A stretch of DNA of 64,000 bases from Psettodes erumei (GCA_016785225.1 JAFBJZ010000952.1:7290501-7354500), one strand, 5' to 3'; shown: positions 48,713-62,740, counted from the first letter of the stretch. Notes: generated by a model not told the origin, from the letters alone. Numbers and translations are program-made.

Positions 48713-51700
48713 TACAACAAAAAAGTGAAAATGAGATTGATCTAACAACTTGCCAACATTAAAGAGTGAAGTTTCTTATCTCAGGCCTGCAGAAGAAAGC
48801 CCCTACAAGAAGATAGTGTGCACCAATTTTTTCCCTCTTTCTCATTCTTTCTCCTCCCCCTCTTCTGCTGTCTCGCGTGCCAAGTGGCCTATTTTTACCC
48901 CTCCATGTGGCATCTCAGGGTTTTCCTTGTCACCACCACATTTCCTGTCATCAGTGTGCACCTACGGTTGAACAGTGCAGTTGCTGAAAAGGCCATGACA
49001 CTCTCTAACTGCCTCTTTCTCAGATGTGGTCACAGATCTTTGTCTCCATATCCAACGTAGTGTAGCCTTGACATCTTCTTTTTTGTCTTCTAAGCATAAC
49101 AGTTCATCAGTTAAAGCATAATTTCCTCTCTGTGCTGTGCAAGGTACATTAGACAATGTGGAAATATTGAGCAGAAGCACTGGAAATGTTTCTTCATTTT
49201 TTCTGTTTTCCTTTAATCCATGGCGCCTGGGATTAGAATATTTACAGAAACAACCATTTGTTTACAATACACTAATCCCATCACAGCACTAAAGTTCATT
49301 CAATTTGTGGCCTGACAGCGACCCTCCACCCCCACCCCTCCAACCCAGACCCCTCTCCTCTAAAACATATTTATCATGATGCCATATGCCCCGACACAAC
49401 ACTGCATCCTTTCTCTGTCTGAAATGTGGAGAATGTGATATACTGTACTGTGTGGTACAATGCAGTAATTGTTTTTTTGTCCCTTGAGGGAACGTATGAG
49501 TTAGGAGAGGAGAAATAATATCAGTGCAGGATGTATGCTTTCCGTCCCCATACGGAAATCCAGTAGTGAGTTAGGGTAGCGAGATCTAAACAATCAACTT
49601 GATTTCTAGGATGTACCTGTGTTGCCCAGCCTGTTATGGCATGCTTTAGTGAGTTTTTTAGCTTTTTAATTCCAAGCTGTAATAAGTTTTTGCAGCACTT
49701 TACTACAATAAATGTCAACGACCTTTCTCTCTGCAGGACTAAACAGTATATTACCCTATACATTTCAAACTATCCAAAATCAGAACCAGATGTATATGAG
49801 TGAGACAAAAATCTTTTATAAAAGACAAATATACATTCTGACTTAAAATGATAAACAATGAAATGCCAGTAGACTGCATGAAGTTAAGTGTCCTCTTTGT
49901 ACGGCACCTCTCTTCTAGTGTGAAGCACAGTACCTCTTTTGTTCTGCCACTCATTGCTTATGTTACTGTAGAGCACTAATGCACACAGATCGATAGCATA
50001 CTTTCCATTTCAACACATTGAGCTGATGTGCGGACACACAGTTGGAATTGATCCTGTCCTGTCAACACAAAGTTTTAGGTCTGTATGTCTTTTTTCCCTA
50101 CTGCAAAATAAATGGTCTTGAAATAAAAAGCTTGTCTCACAGCATGCCTACAATTGCAAACCCCTTTGTAGCGTGACATTGACATTGCTATATTACACAT
50201 TGTATAACTGCTTCGCTGATGATGATGTAAAGAGAGGTGGGTGGGAAACATTGCAACAGAGGCATAGCCACAACACATCAAGATCAAAACTGAACATCTG
50301 GCCCATTCACATGAATCAAATTTAAAAACGTTCTGTCACTTGCAAATGCGTTCTCTTGCACATTATGTTAGGAAGAAAAAACATCAAACTGGCTCAAATA
50401 AAACTATTCTGTGAAAGCTGTAAAGTCATAATGGTCATAAAACATGTTAATGCACCAATAAAAGAACTGGTCTGAAATGCAAAGACAAAAAAACAAGCAA
50501 ACAAACAATACATGTCGTCCTGTCGGTCCGAGAAAAAAAAAGCCAGCAAAATTAATTTCCTCCCCCACAGGATATCCAGTAGAAGGTTTTACGACCACGA
50601 CTGAAAGCTGCAAAAACACCAAGCATGTTTCAAGTAAGCAAAACTATCAATCTGCACTCATGACGCACTCACAGTACTAGGTGCACACAGTCTGAATATA
50701 GTGTGAAAACTTAACTGACACAAAGACAGAAAACAGGAACCAACTGGTCTCACGCCAGCAGGTCATTATGTACACTAAAAGGTATGAAGAAAGTGATCAC
50801 TGATTTAAGCAACATTTTTAACGCTAATGTTAGGGTTGCAGCAAAAATGCATGTTTTTTTTCCATCACAGGTGTAATTTTGGAGAAATTCAAGGAATAAT
50901 GTTGCTTTTCTTTTCACATAATGTGACAAATGTACAGTACATTAAGGCAGAAACACCTTCCTAGATTTCTGATGAAAAATGTCAAAACATATTGGGTATT
51001 TCATGACAACTTGCTGCAGGCTGTAGAGCATGTCATTACACCTTAATCAACAATTAAATCTGACTGTTAAGACCTCTTCCTCTACATGGCTGTTTGACGA
51101 CAAAAAAAACACCACCATGAAGCACGAATGTTATTTCAGCTATAAATCATATAGTGCTCTTTAAAAATGATACGCTGTAGGAGGAAACTCTTTACATTTT
51201 GTGAAGCTCTCAGCCCACACAATACAGTAGGTACTTCTAAGGCCAAGATAAAATGTTTTCAGTGATAACAATAAAACAGCTCTTCTGCTCTCCTTGGTTC
51301 GATGAACCAAACCATCAGCTTCTGAAAGGCAAAGATGGAGAGAAACAGAGAGAGGGAGAGAGAGCACTAATCTCATTACCTTCTCTTCCTGGCATGAGAG
51401 AATATTCATTTCTCTATGGGAACCGGCAAGAGGAGAGAGGCAAAAAAAAAAAAAAAAGAAAAAAAAAATCAATCACACACCCACCATTTCATTTTCCATG
51501 TAATTAAATCAGTTAAATGTTATAAAAACATGTAAACTCCGTCAATGACTTTGATCCATTTGCATTTTTAATCAGGCAAGATTAATTCTAATGAGCGAGC
51601 TGGGCTAAGGCGATGACAGAGCAGGCCTATTGTGTGTCTGTCACACTCATTTAATTCTGTCATTATGTCCCATATCCTATTATGATAACTGGCTTTTTAT

Positions 51701-52998
51701 TCTCAATCAACAACCAGACAAGGCTATTAAGTAATAATCTCTGACTGGTGCACTTTTAACCTCAAACATTTTAGAAGTTTGCCACCTTGCAAACATAACA
51801 AACCAGTTGATAAAAGAAGGGAAAATGCAAAAAGCAATGCGATGTCCTGCCTTGTTCAACTCGGCTGCTTGCTCCAAATGAAAAATGACTGTCAAGAAGC
51901 TGCATGTTGACGCTTGGCATAGGGTGCAAAGCAAACACATTAGACGGGGGAAATGGGTATCACCATCTTCCCCCTGCAAGGTAACTAAGCAGAGAAGAAG
52001 AATGTGTCCAATGTGTTCAGCCATTTCCACTGCTCCCTCTCTGGGGAGTCACTTGACAAACGAAACCTCTGAAGAAACTGGCCCTGCTGTTTAATTGAAA
52101 GACACCGCTGCAAACAAATAGGGGAAGTGCTTACAGATTACATTCAAAAGAGGCATGCAGTAAGCCAAATATCTTTGGGGGAAAAAAGATGATGGTATGG
52201 TGAGTGAAAATAGCAGACATCATCCTAACCGTACACAGAGCTGCAAAAATCACTATTTGGCATAATGGTTCATTACTTAGATTTTGTTTTCAGTTTAATT
52301 ATACTGACGTTTCTTTGAAGCAGAGCAGCTTTGAAGGCAGCACCAACTAAGCTTCATGGTACTACAGTTACATAAATCATCTCACCTCTTATCTTTTTTC
52401 TGAACCTCAGTCATTTCTTAGCCAGGTCTTAGTGGTTCCTTAGCTCTACCCAGTGAGGTAACACTCTTTCTGGACTATGTTTCTACTGTTACAGTACAAT
52501 TATCTCTGTTATCATGTGGGGTGTTGAGTCAAACCTTGCCCAAGAACGTAGAAAACATTTTCTTCATCCTAATATCGCCTTGCAGGGCAGCAAAGTTGTG
52601 CCACCAGATTTCTGCCTCAGCACAACTGCCACATTTAATGTGTGGTGTTAATATAAAGATTCAGAAGGACAGATAATGCGAACCAGTCACATCGCTAGTC
52701 ACCATGTGGGACTGCTTGGTGTCAGACATGCGGTCAGAGGCATTTATGACCCAGTCACAATACTGCAGCCATTAAGTTATGTAGCATTTCAGTGAAATAG
52801 TCAAAGAAGAAGTGTCTCTTTCAGCTTTTACAGCAGCTACTATGTCTGGCAACCACAATCTAAATGAAATGTTTATGTTTTTCTCAAAAGAAAAGGAAAT
52901 GTGCACAATGAATTCTGGTGAAAATAGGCAAAAGTGATAAATCCCAACAGCTTTTAAGGATTTTTTTTTCAGCATTAATGATATGGCCGTAATCTTAT

Positions 52999-53388
52999 TT
53001 AAAGGACCAGTGTGTATGGCTTTGTGGCATGTCAAGGTGAAGGTGCAGATTGCAACCAACTTAACGATCCTCTCATCTCTATATCCAAGTGTGTAGGAAA
53101 ACCAACAGTGGCCTTCAGTTTCATAAAAACATGAAAGGCTCTCCCTCACTAGAACCAGTGAGTGGTTTGTCCCTTCTGGGCCACTGTAGGAATATAACAT
53201 ATAAAACATGGGAGGCTCGGTGGAAGAGGACCTGCTCCCTTTGTAGATATGAAGGGCTCATTCTACAGTGACAAAAATAAATATATAAATGCATAATTCA
53301 GTTTCAGGTGATTATACACTGAGGAAAACACAATTATGAACATTTTATTCAATTTCTGCCAATAGATTCCCCTAAATCACTGGCCTGA
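52999..53388 (+). mobile_element. Teleost MITE (TTAAAGGACCAGTGTGT family)
   Basis: The element opens with TTAAAGGACCAGTGTGT and runs through blocks I recognise from a very common teleost repeat: GGTGAAGGTGCAGATTGCAA, AGTGGTTTGTCCCTTCTGGG, GGAAGAGGACCTGCTCCCTT, AGATATGAAGGGCTCATTCT and CAGGTGATTATACACT. It ends CCCCTAAATCACTGGCC, the degraded inverted partner of the start. It is about 390 bp with no coding capacity, so a non-autonomous DNA transposon. The family name was not assigned because I could not search a repeat library. Confidence 0.75.
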
Positions 53389-54299
53389 CTTGACAGTTTT
53401 TTTTTCATTTAAGGGTAAATGGCACATGAGTATGAATTAAAATAATGTGAGACAGAAATAACACTGTTGTGTTATAATTTACAGTTACTTCCACTTTATG
53501 CCCATCCATACAACATAAAACCTTTATATGCATCTATGACATTGTCAGTCCTTTTGTCAGAAGCCAGCATAATAATGGGGAAAAATGTCATCCATTCAGT
53601 AGCTCAGAATGTACTGTAAACAATGCCAGGAAAGCGGTGGGGGCTGGGAGGGCTTTGTTTCAACAGAAGCCACCCTGATGCAGTTGGCAGTTGGACCTTT
53701 AATGTACGTAGTTTCTTACTGGCTGCTCTCCTCTCAACAAAATGCTTGTGCAGTCATCTCACTCATAATCTTAACTCTAAAATTAGCTGTGGAGTGCAGC
53801 AAGCTGTCAGTGCTGATTCAGTTAGACAGGTACGACTAGAATGTATTAATTTTCTCATATGGGAGAAAAGTGCTTTTTGAGGTTTCAATGCCCCTCACTT
53901 TACCTGTATCCCTGTGCATTAGAGTCCTTTTCAGAAGCCACTTTTTTTTCTCTTTTTCCCAGAAGAGATTTTAGAGAGATTTTCTCGAGTCCCAAAAGAC
54001 AGGGAAAAAGCTAAGTAATTACAGCCTCTCAAACAGTCCAATAGCATGTGTTCTGCCTTATCAAACAGAGAAAAGCCACAGTTTCTCAACTCTCACTCGC
54101 TAATGTTATGAGTAAGTCAGATGTCTACCCTCAGTGCACAGCCATTTCACACTCCCACAAGCAATTTCACTTTTAGCACTCTACGGGCAAGACTTAATAA
54201 ACCTTTTCATTTCTCAGCCAGACCTTATGAAAATGCTGTATGGCCTCACAATTTACATTTTACTCACTATTTATCTGTAAAGAGGACTTAATACGTTCT

Positions 54300-54830
54300 C
54301 TCTTGAGTACACACAAGGTGAGCGTTACTATGGGGATAAAGAGTGCTCCGCTGTGCTCTGTGGCTCAGAGGCCTGCTCCATTGTGGCGAGAGACAACAGC
54401 TGTCTTTACCTTTGGCAGGCAAACAGGCTCATTAAGGGCGGCCATGTTTGTTTTTGTGCCCGATACCTAGCCCTAAGCAAACACTGCCATATCTCCACTC
54501 CACAGCCCTTGCAGACTCAACATTTCCTTCCCTATTGTGGAGGGAGGCCCTGGCATGCTGAACCTGCCGTGCGCCTTTTCCCCCCGCAAGCGCTGGCCGA
54601 GCCGCCAACGGGTCTCAAAGAATGCGTGCTTAATTGAGAAATTTAGTTGTGGTTTGAGCTGATGAGATGCAGCTAGCACACAGTTGAGAGGCTGCGAATG
54701 TTGTGCATGTGTGATGTACATAATGTACGTCATTATGCTGCCTGATATCACATCGTGTGGTATGTCACAAGAAAGCCGTCTTTGTTTGTTGCGCTGTAGA
54801 TGTGATAAAGGCGTCATTATTTGGCCTGCT
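54300..54830. promoter_or_regulatory. Candidate conserved non-coding patch
   Basis: About 500 bp of balanced unique sequence with open frames on both strands and CTCATTAAGGGCGGCC, GCTTAATTGAG and repeated GCTAGCA-type words. No frame resembles a protein I know. Confidence 0.25.
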
Positions 54831-55559
54831 CACAGCTAGCAGTAAAAACTGCAGTGAAAGGTTTCATTCGCATATTATCGCCTCTCTCAGCTCTGTCTGT
54901 CGCTTGAGTGACAAGGCAGGTTGAATTCATAACGCTTTGACAAAAATTCCATTAAAGAGCGAAAATGGCATTGAATGTCATTCCATTACTGCAGATGGCA
55001 AACATGGGAACACTTTAACCCAGAAGGCATTCACATTAACTTATATATAAAACAGCAGAGAGACAATTTTTGGGGGGCTTGTTTTCGACTATAGTATATG
55101 TACAGTACTGGAGTGTTTGCAGCCCGAGCATTTCAAGAGTAGTCTTCCAAAATATACTCACTTATTTGATTTCATCTCTTTTCACCATTTGTCAAGCCCA
55201 AAGTCACAATGCATTGTGAAATGAGTTCTTAATGTGGAGTAATGAGGCTGTCATGGCAAAGCAGTGTCTGCTTGTTTGAATTTGACTCATGTCGTAGATT
55301 CAATTAAATCAGCTGAAGTCAAACTGGCCCCGGGCCAGATCGGTAATGGGTGACCTCATTCAAACAATGCTCTGACATATTGAAACAATAAGAGGAAGGG
55401 CCCTGAGTCAGTTGCAAAAGCAAACTCCACTCAAGAGCGATAAGGTAGAAAAATTGCAGCCAAGTCACCAAAATGTTTGAAAGATTCATGTAGTAATGTG
55501 TCGTCAGGGTTGCTCGTGTAGTTGTTTTTTTTTTAATCTATTTGATGCCAGAGTTGTTG

Positions 55560-55562
<3 letters not shown>

Positions 55563-55601
<39 letters not shown>
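55563..55601 (+). repeat. (GT)19 microsatellite
   Basis: A pure GT run of about 39 nt. In the tox2 pre-mRNA it is read as a CA repeat. It lies about 750 bp from the opposite-sense AC tract. Confidence 0.97.
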
Positions 55602-55606
<5 letters not shown>

Positions 55607-56351
55607 ATGAAGATCACAGACTTAATGGAGTACAACTTAGTACTTAAGAAAAATACTCAAAATGCAACAAACAAGATTATTGGTGAAAGCAGTCTTAAAA
55701 GATAAGCATCTCTATTGTCAAGAAGCCCAATCACATATGCTCGGTCAACTTTGACACCGACTTCCTCTGCCTGTAATAATTGTAAACAAAACTGCTCAAG
55801 CTTTTAGAGATAAATCTGCTTTACAGGCATTAAACACAACTGGTCCATTTCTTTTTTTGGAGGTTTACTCGTCCTCAGAAGTCTAAACTGATTTATTTGG
55901 ATGTTGAAATGCCTGGAATCTAAATCATGACACAAACACTCCCAAGGCTATGTAAACAACCTTTCCAGTTCCAGTCTACAACCATGCTTTCTGAGCAATA
56001 ACTTGACTGCCAAGGGCAAAAGCACTTCTCACTTTAGGAAAGGTCTCCACTGTCACACAGTTATTAAGAGAGGGCACTCCTCGGTTTGTATAAAAGGGAG
56101 TAGGTATGACTAAAAGGCTTAATTTGCTTCTACTGTCAATGTACAATCAATTATGTTACTTATTTTAAAAGGTATGTTTACCATTTGTCATGAGCAAATT
56201 TACAGTTTGGAATTAAAGAGACATCCTGAGTGCTTTGCAGAGTAAACCAGAAACGAGGCAACAAAATCAAAAACGGAACATCTTGCTTTACTCACTCGTG
56301 TGTTGCTATTCACAGGGGCAATAGCAGTTACAGTAAACAGATAAAAGAGCA

Positions 56352-56352
<1 letters not shown>

Positions 56353-56442
<90 letters not shown>
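56353..56442 (+). repeat. Long pure (AC)45 microsatellite
   Basis: Ninety nucleotides of uninterrupted AC, the longest microsatellite here. In the tox2 pre-mRNA (minus strand) it is read as (UG)45. Likely highly polymorphic. Confidence 0.98.
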
Positions 56443-56443
<1 letters not shown>

Positions 56444-57224
56444 GCATCTCATTAAGCCACATTCCCTCTGGCCCTTATTCCATTAGAAATTAAAACTCAG
56501 GACAATTAGTGGCAGATTGGTCTCAGCTCAGTGCACTATATTCGCACACTCAAGGCACTGAGATGACTTAATTACAGGCTCATCTGAAAGCTGTGTGATG
56601 GCACTGTGCTGCACGCAGTGAATACCTGGAGCAAGGGTCAGCCACAACAAACTTAACAGTCGAAGAAATAACTGCTGGAAATAGCACCGTATGCTGAAAA
56701 AACAAACAACCTGATTACACCCTCAACCTAGCTTGTTCTTCACTGTTCTAAGATGCAACTTTAATAAATGTGAAGTTCAGTACTGTGATACTACACACAA
56801 AAGGTTCGCTGCACCTTTGTGATCATTTCTACCAAATGTGACCAAATGCGATTAGAGAGGCTAAAGGCCAAATGCTGGGGAGTTCATATTTCTTTGGACA
56901 GAGCCCTTGTTTCCTTAAAGGAGACTGTTTAGTACAAAACTCTTAAGTAAATCTGTGGCAGACAGACAGAGGCGTAGTTTTGCATAGTGAAGGCAAAACT
57001 GAATGAAGTATCTCTGCATTACTACAGTGTGTTTCCATGAACAAGCGTGGCCACAGAAAATGAGGTATTCTATCAAAATCCTGAAAGAACAAGGACAGCT
57101 AACTTATTTTTTATCTGCTTCATCACTCTGCTTATGACAAGGACACATAGCACATTTTTCTGTAATTGAACCAACTGTAGTTTATGTAATGACTGACCGT
57201 TCTGCCCTTCAAGCTAGGGAGAGA

Positions 57225-57228
<4 letters not shown>

Positions 57229-57260
<32 letters not shown>

Positions 57261-57503
57261 AAGAGTGATTTGATTGCTCCATGTACAGTACTTGTCACGT
57301 GACACCATGTCCCATTATATTGTGATGTTGTCATAGGAGGAGAGGAAATGAAATGCCTTAAAGCTATGTGGGATGTGTGTGTGCGCATGTGTGTGTGTGT
57401 GTGTGTGTGTTGGTGTGCGAGGTTGGATGGTCGGGGAATTAGAGGTGTAAAAGAGAGTGAGTGAATATGACCCTGTCTGCGCGTGTGTGTGTGTGTGTGT
57501 GTG
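57229..57503 (+). repeat. Cluster of GA and GT microsatellites
   Basis: A GA run lies at 57229-57255 and GT runs at about 57389-57410 and 57483-57503. The sequence between is unique and shows nothing recognisable. Confidence 0.9.
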
Positions 57504-59790
57504 GTCCTGCAGAGTTCAAAATTTGTCTGACAATATTTTTTATCAAAGAGGGAAAATAATTTACAGAACAATCCAATCCAATATTTTCTAGGTAATGAAA
57601 CAACTGTGCAGACCCTGGCACCCTGAGAATGGCAACACAGACTTTACAAGATGCAAAGCAACACTTGGCCCATGAAGAAGAAAATTGTCTTGACGATATG
57701 AGGACAACTTGAAAAATCATAAACAACTCTACTGTTATTTTCTTGCTTCGTTTTTTTGTCTCATGTTCCTAAACTAACCACACACGCACAGATACACCGA
57801 CCCGGAAATTTAGATGACTGGCCACTGTTAGCGATAAGCTACCACAACTCTTAAAAGCCTCAGTTTAATAATCACCCCACCACTTGAGCCCTTTGTATAT
57901 AGGTTTGCATTTTGATACATTTTTATGTAAATGTAGTCAGAGCATGATGGTGCACAATACAAGCTGTGTGAAAGCCTGTTTCCTACATGCCAGCGATACG
58001 AACACCTATCCTTATGCAATACTTATCTCCTCCGTGTCCGCATAAGAGGTAAATCATAAAGCCCTCCTCTGGTGGCAGCTCATGAGTTCAGTGCCATGTG
58101 TGCACATTACAGTACTTCTTATTATTTGTGGTCTGCATCTGCAACAGTAGCGTTATCAAGTGCATTCGCAGTGATAAGATTCAAACAGTTTACTAGTACA
58201 TGTTCATCAGTGGTTCATATAGAGCATACTGTGGGATGAGGTTTTCTGAGCTGTGAAGATACAGACGAGATACTGTTGCTATATGGTTGGTTTTGTTATT
58301 GCTTTCATGTCTCCTTTTATGTAAAGGGGATTTTTGGCTCAAACCACAAGGCCTGACAAAAATTCTAGGGGAAACGCTGCATGCATTAAACTCAGTGAGT
58401 TACAGCTTAAACCTGCGTTTTATCCATTCTTTCCACCTGTTCAGGTTCTTGAGTCTATGGTGTGAGGCAACTGACACTTTCTGCTCCCAAGCTATACTGG
58501 GTTGCATCATTTTTTCCCACCTGATACGAAGACAGTTTAACAGAGTTGCCCTGATTATCCGGGTAAGGCCAGTAATTACACAACTCTGTATGTGTGTGAG
58601 CATACTTTACAGGCAGTGATAGTCAAATCTCGATACAGTGGAATGGAAAAGTTTCTCGATCTTTAACAATGGAAAAATTGCGGACAATGAGCGACGAAAG
58701 ACGCTGTTGGGGTTTTTTTTTTTCTTTCAACAAGTCACCGTGTCAGATGAGAATTTCCTTTGTGTGTGTCTCTGTGTTCGGGGGATGTTGCATGAATGGG
58801 CAGTCAGCATTTAGGGTTCAAAAGAAAACAGCAGCCTGAGCTTCTGTCTGTGTGAAAACCAAGGCTACGGTGCTCTGTATCGAGTGCCATTGTTTTGGTA
58901 ATAGTAAACCTGGGGCACTTGCCAGGAGGCATTAGTCATTCATCTAACAAGCGCCACAAAGCACACCACAAAGTGCTCCACTGTCGACTTCCTCTTATTG
59001 AATTCTGAGCACATAAGTACATTTCCAAGTATCTCACAGCAAGGTATAAACTTTCTGATCACCAGCTGCCTGAAATGTGGCTGCCATGTTTGATTATTTG
59101 TGCGTTTTCCTGACAGGAAGCTAGCGCATTTGGAAGCATGTAGGCTTTTTTAGCGAGTGAGGGAGAGAAGAAGGGAGGTGGCGGGTGAAAGGCGGATAGG
59201 AGGGGATTAGGGCGGAGTGCAATTTTTCAGTAGGCCAGACATACGACATGATCTCTAATTACCCACAAAGCACTGTGTAACCCAAGCCACAGATTAGGCT
59301 GCATTATCAGGCTTAATAAAACATGACCATCTCTCAGTTTCACTCCCTCTCTCCCTACCCCGCTACCACAAACATTTGTTTCTGGTTATGACATTCACGA
59401 TGCCTTTGCTAAATAACCGAATCAAAATGCTACCTGTCACAGGAGCAACAGGTACAACGCAGTACAAAAGCCCAACAAGGCATTAGCATTTTTTGTGTGA
59501 CAACATTAAGTTTCCCACGGATTTAAATTAAAAAGTCATTTACCCATATTAGAAAAGAACATACAACCTATAATATTTTCTGAATTACCAATTAAGAAAG
59601 AATTCATTTACCCAAGTTTTAGTCATAAAATATCTGTGATGCTCACAGCACTGAAGTATTACTATTAGCAATGTCTCCTCGGCTAGCATATTGTTAATAT
59701 TCATCGTTGGCCAGCCTCCTTTCACATACAAGTAAGCCCTGGTCAGACAGAAACACACACACACACAGACACACACAGTGACACCTTGGT

Positions 59791-60066
59791 ACAGTTTTTA
59801 AGTACAGTTTTACAGTTTTACTTGTACTTTACTTGAGTATTTCCATTTTCTGCTCATTTCTACATCTATTAAATTTGAGAGGGAATTACTGTACTTTTTA
59901 CTTCACAGTATTTTACTGTTCATACTTAGAGCATATTTTGTTAATACAGCTGTACATTTCGGTTCAGTTTTTAATGCAAAACTTTTATGTCTAACAGTGA
60001 ATTTCTGCAGTGTGGTCATGCTACTTTTTCTTAAGAAAAATATCTGAATGCATCTTCCACCACTGC
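59791..60066 (+). repeat. Teleost repeat (ACTTGAGTATTTCCATTTT type)
   Basis: TACTTTACTTGAGTATTTCC, GAGAGGGAATTACTGTACTT, TTTTTACTTC, CATGCTACTTTTTCTTAAG and the end GAATGCATCTTCCACCACTG follow the order of a widespread teleost repeat. The termini are set by homology from memory. Confidence 0.6.
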
Positions 60067-61610
60067 CAAGGTGCCAGCAACACACAAACACAAACACATA
60101 TGCATACACATACTCATATACTTTCTTGGTTCACGTGGGTTGTGCCAGTAAGTGCTGCTTTAGGCTATGGTTTTTCACTACTGTCTACTGTGTTATTAAC
60201 AATTCTATAAAAAGATCTGCTCAAGTTTCCCTTTCCTGTGTGTTAACAACCCTCCCGAGCTGCTATGAGGTTGTTGAGGCCTAAGTCCTCGATAGCATAA
60301 CACCATTGACTGTATGTCATAATTTCCAAAATCCTACTTTTCTTTCCTCTGTTTGTTTTTCTTAGCGACATCACTCATCGGCATGGCTCACGGCCAGCTT
60401 GAGACTAAATAGGTCGACAACACAAAGAGAGGGCCTCTTTCTTTCGCTTTCCCTCCCTTTTCTCAGCCCACAAGCCTCGTCTAACCTCACTACCTCCCCT
60501 TTTCTCTAACAACTATTTCTTTTCTTTTCTCTACGTAACTTAAATCTTAATCTTGAATCTTAGACACAGCACTGCAAGAACTATAACTGTGGTATTACTA
60601 CTGTGCTTTCTGTCACACGTCTCCTTCTGCCCCATCGTAAACGATCATGGAGCTCATCATTAGCTCTCAAAGAGGAAGAATGAGCCCCAGTTTGATTACC
60701 TCGGTGGCTCTGTGGTCTCCCGCAGTCTCTGCTGACTGAATTGGATGCAGCCGATTACAGCCTTGCACGGGCAATTATATCTGCCTGCTAAATATGTCAC
60801 ACATAATAAACACATGCTCATGACAGACAAGGGACAAGGCGAGACAGTCACAGCTGGGGCAAGACAGAAGAGAGCAAATTCAGGACCACATGGACTTATC
60901 AACTCCGTTTGCCTCAAGTGGAAACCTCTCTCAGACCAAATCAATGCATGTCTGTGAATTAATGGAATATACTATTGTTCAGATTAGAAGTCAAAGATCT
61001 GATGGTGAAGGGCAACCTCCAAATAATAGTATGCTGACTGAAAGTTTCACTTCCCAAAAGAATAAGTTGAATCTACGCAAATGTGTCAAAATGTTCAATT
61101 GTCTTTACATAAAATTTTCTACCTGGGAGCTTTTGGATCATTGTTTCGTTTATGTACTGATTCTGTGTGAGTCTGGGCTTGCATCATTAATTGAAATTTC
61201 ATATGGGTACTGTTCCTTCAGGCTGCAGTGCAAACATGGCACTGACACCAGGCCGATAATATTTGTAAAGGATATTCAGTGAAAACAAGGGAGGGAAAGA
61301 GCCTTAAATCCCTGGCATGGAGCTCATACCATGGCCCATGGTGTTTGCACAGGACATACCTCAGGAAGCTGAGACAACTGGGAATGTTTGTCCAGCTTCC
61401 AGCCTCTTCCATGCATACATACATACAGTCCATAGAGCACAGTACATACAGTACATACATTCAAACATATAAACTCTACATGAATATATACTGCATATCA
61501 TCCATGCATACACAGACTGCCCAGGACAGGCCTATGTACGTGCATACAACAGTTGTGTCATATCTTGTACATGCGGTAAATACACATATACTGCACATAC
61601 AGAATATACA

Positions 61611-61727
61611 AGGGCTGTGACTACTTTAATGAGTGAACTATTCATTGATTGCTGAATTAATGACCTGGGCATTCAAATAATAGGAACAAAAAATGCCTAT
61701 CACAATTTCCCAGAGAGTAGGTGACAG
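61611..61727 (+). repeat. Teleost repeat of the GAGCTGCAACTAA family, copy 2
   Basis: It starts AGGGCTGTGACTACTTTAAT and contains AAAAAATGCCTATCACAATT followed by TCCCAGAG, a block characteristic of this family. It is in the same orientation as the copy at 29201 and retains a different part, so together they show the family order. Confidence 0.6.
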
Positions 61728-61744
61728 CTCAATATTAATTGTTT

Positions 61745-61835
61745 GTTAAATGGTAAACAACTGCAATTATATAGCTTTCTGTCCACGGGATATTACAATT
61801 TGATGCTCATTCACCCATTCATACACAGACAGACA

Positions 61836-61871
<36 letters not shown>

Positions 61872-61995
61872 AACCATGCAAGGTGCTGGTCTGACCATCA
61901 GGAGCAATTTGGGGGTTCAGTGTAAGTTCAGTGTCTTGCCCAAGGACACTTTGGTATGTAGACAGGAGGAATCATTCTGACTCCCAAGCCACTAA
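61745..61995 (+). repeat. Teleost repeat with internal CA tract
   Basis: TTATATAGCTTTCTG, CTCATTCACCCATTCATACA, a CA tract (61838-61870), ACCATGCAAGGTGCTGGTCT, ATCAGGAGCAATTTGGGGGT and CTTGCCCAAGGACACTTTGG match a common teleost repeat with TTTATATAGCGCTTTCT, ATTCACCCATTCACACA, CATGCAAGGTGCC and GAGCAATTTGGGGTTCAG. A short stretch GTAAGTTCAGT looks like a local duplication. Confidence 0.65.
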
Positions 61996-62052
61996 CACTA
62001 AACCATAAATTTTCTGTTTTCAGTTTTACAAAGCAGAGCAAAGCAGAAATTT

Positions 62053-62114
62053 TTTCACACACAGTATGTGTGAAATAATTTTCTGACTGTCTCTGCTGAT
62101 TGACAGAGACAGTC
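62053..62114. repeat. Two adjacent perfect hairpins
   Basis: TTTCACACA/TGTGTGAAA (62053-62061 with 62067-62075, 5-nt loop) is followed by GACTGTCTCTG/CAGAGACAGTC (62085-62095 with 62104-62114, 8-nt loop). Confidence 0.9.
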
Positions 62115-62529
62115 TTGGGCTTCTTCCTATTTGTCCACATTTGTTTACCTTCTGCACAGGAACACTGACTGGGTTCCATCTGAGCATAAATGTACAATAT
62201 CTGTTGGGTTCTCCTTTGTTTCCATTTCTATTGCTAAACAAAATAAAATTGGAGGCTCATGTCTCAGGACAGGGTAGTGCAAAGCTCAGATGATCTTGTC
62301 AGAGCAACTGAGCATCAACCACCGAAAAAACAACAATATAGCTTCAGAAACTCCACCTTTAATTATTACAAGATATAACTAAACCAAAATGATACATTTA
62401 ATAGATAGAATTTGCACATCAACTTCAACCAAACTGCCATTTGCCATTCCTTCTGAGTGTTTTCAACCATTAACAAACATAATCAACATTTAACTAAGCA
62501 CCCAGGGGCCTGTTCTGCAGCAGGTGCTG

Positions 62530-62740
62530 GCACTGTTTCTTTTTCTGTCTTCTTCTGCAGTAAGAATGAGAAAGCCATCACACTGCCCCATGGGAAGGCC
62601 TGGGCTGACTAATGTAAGCACACTACAGTGGGGCGGCTGGTCTTAATTATGGTAACAGACGCTGAGGGGGATGCACTGGTACCCACCAACGAACAAGTAG
62701 CTCAGCACTGGCAGGGCCAATAATTAGCACATGGGCAGCC
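62530..62740. promoter_or_regulatory. Candidate conserved non-coding patch
   Basis: Unique block with GGTCTTAATTATGG, GACTAATGTAAGC and GGCCAATAATTAGC. Homeodomain-type cores and a CCAAT-like box are present. Regulatory role is inferred only. Confidence 0.25.

Noticed and set aside
52772..53209. 145-codon minus-strand frame
   Set aside because: Overlaps the MITE at 52999-53388 and has no family resemblance.
61431..61480. Repeated TACAGTACATACA words
   Set aside because: Irregular ACAT/CATA simple sequence without regular spacers; not a CRISPR array or structured repeat.
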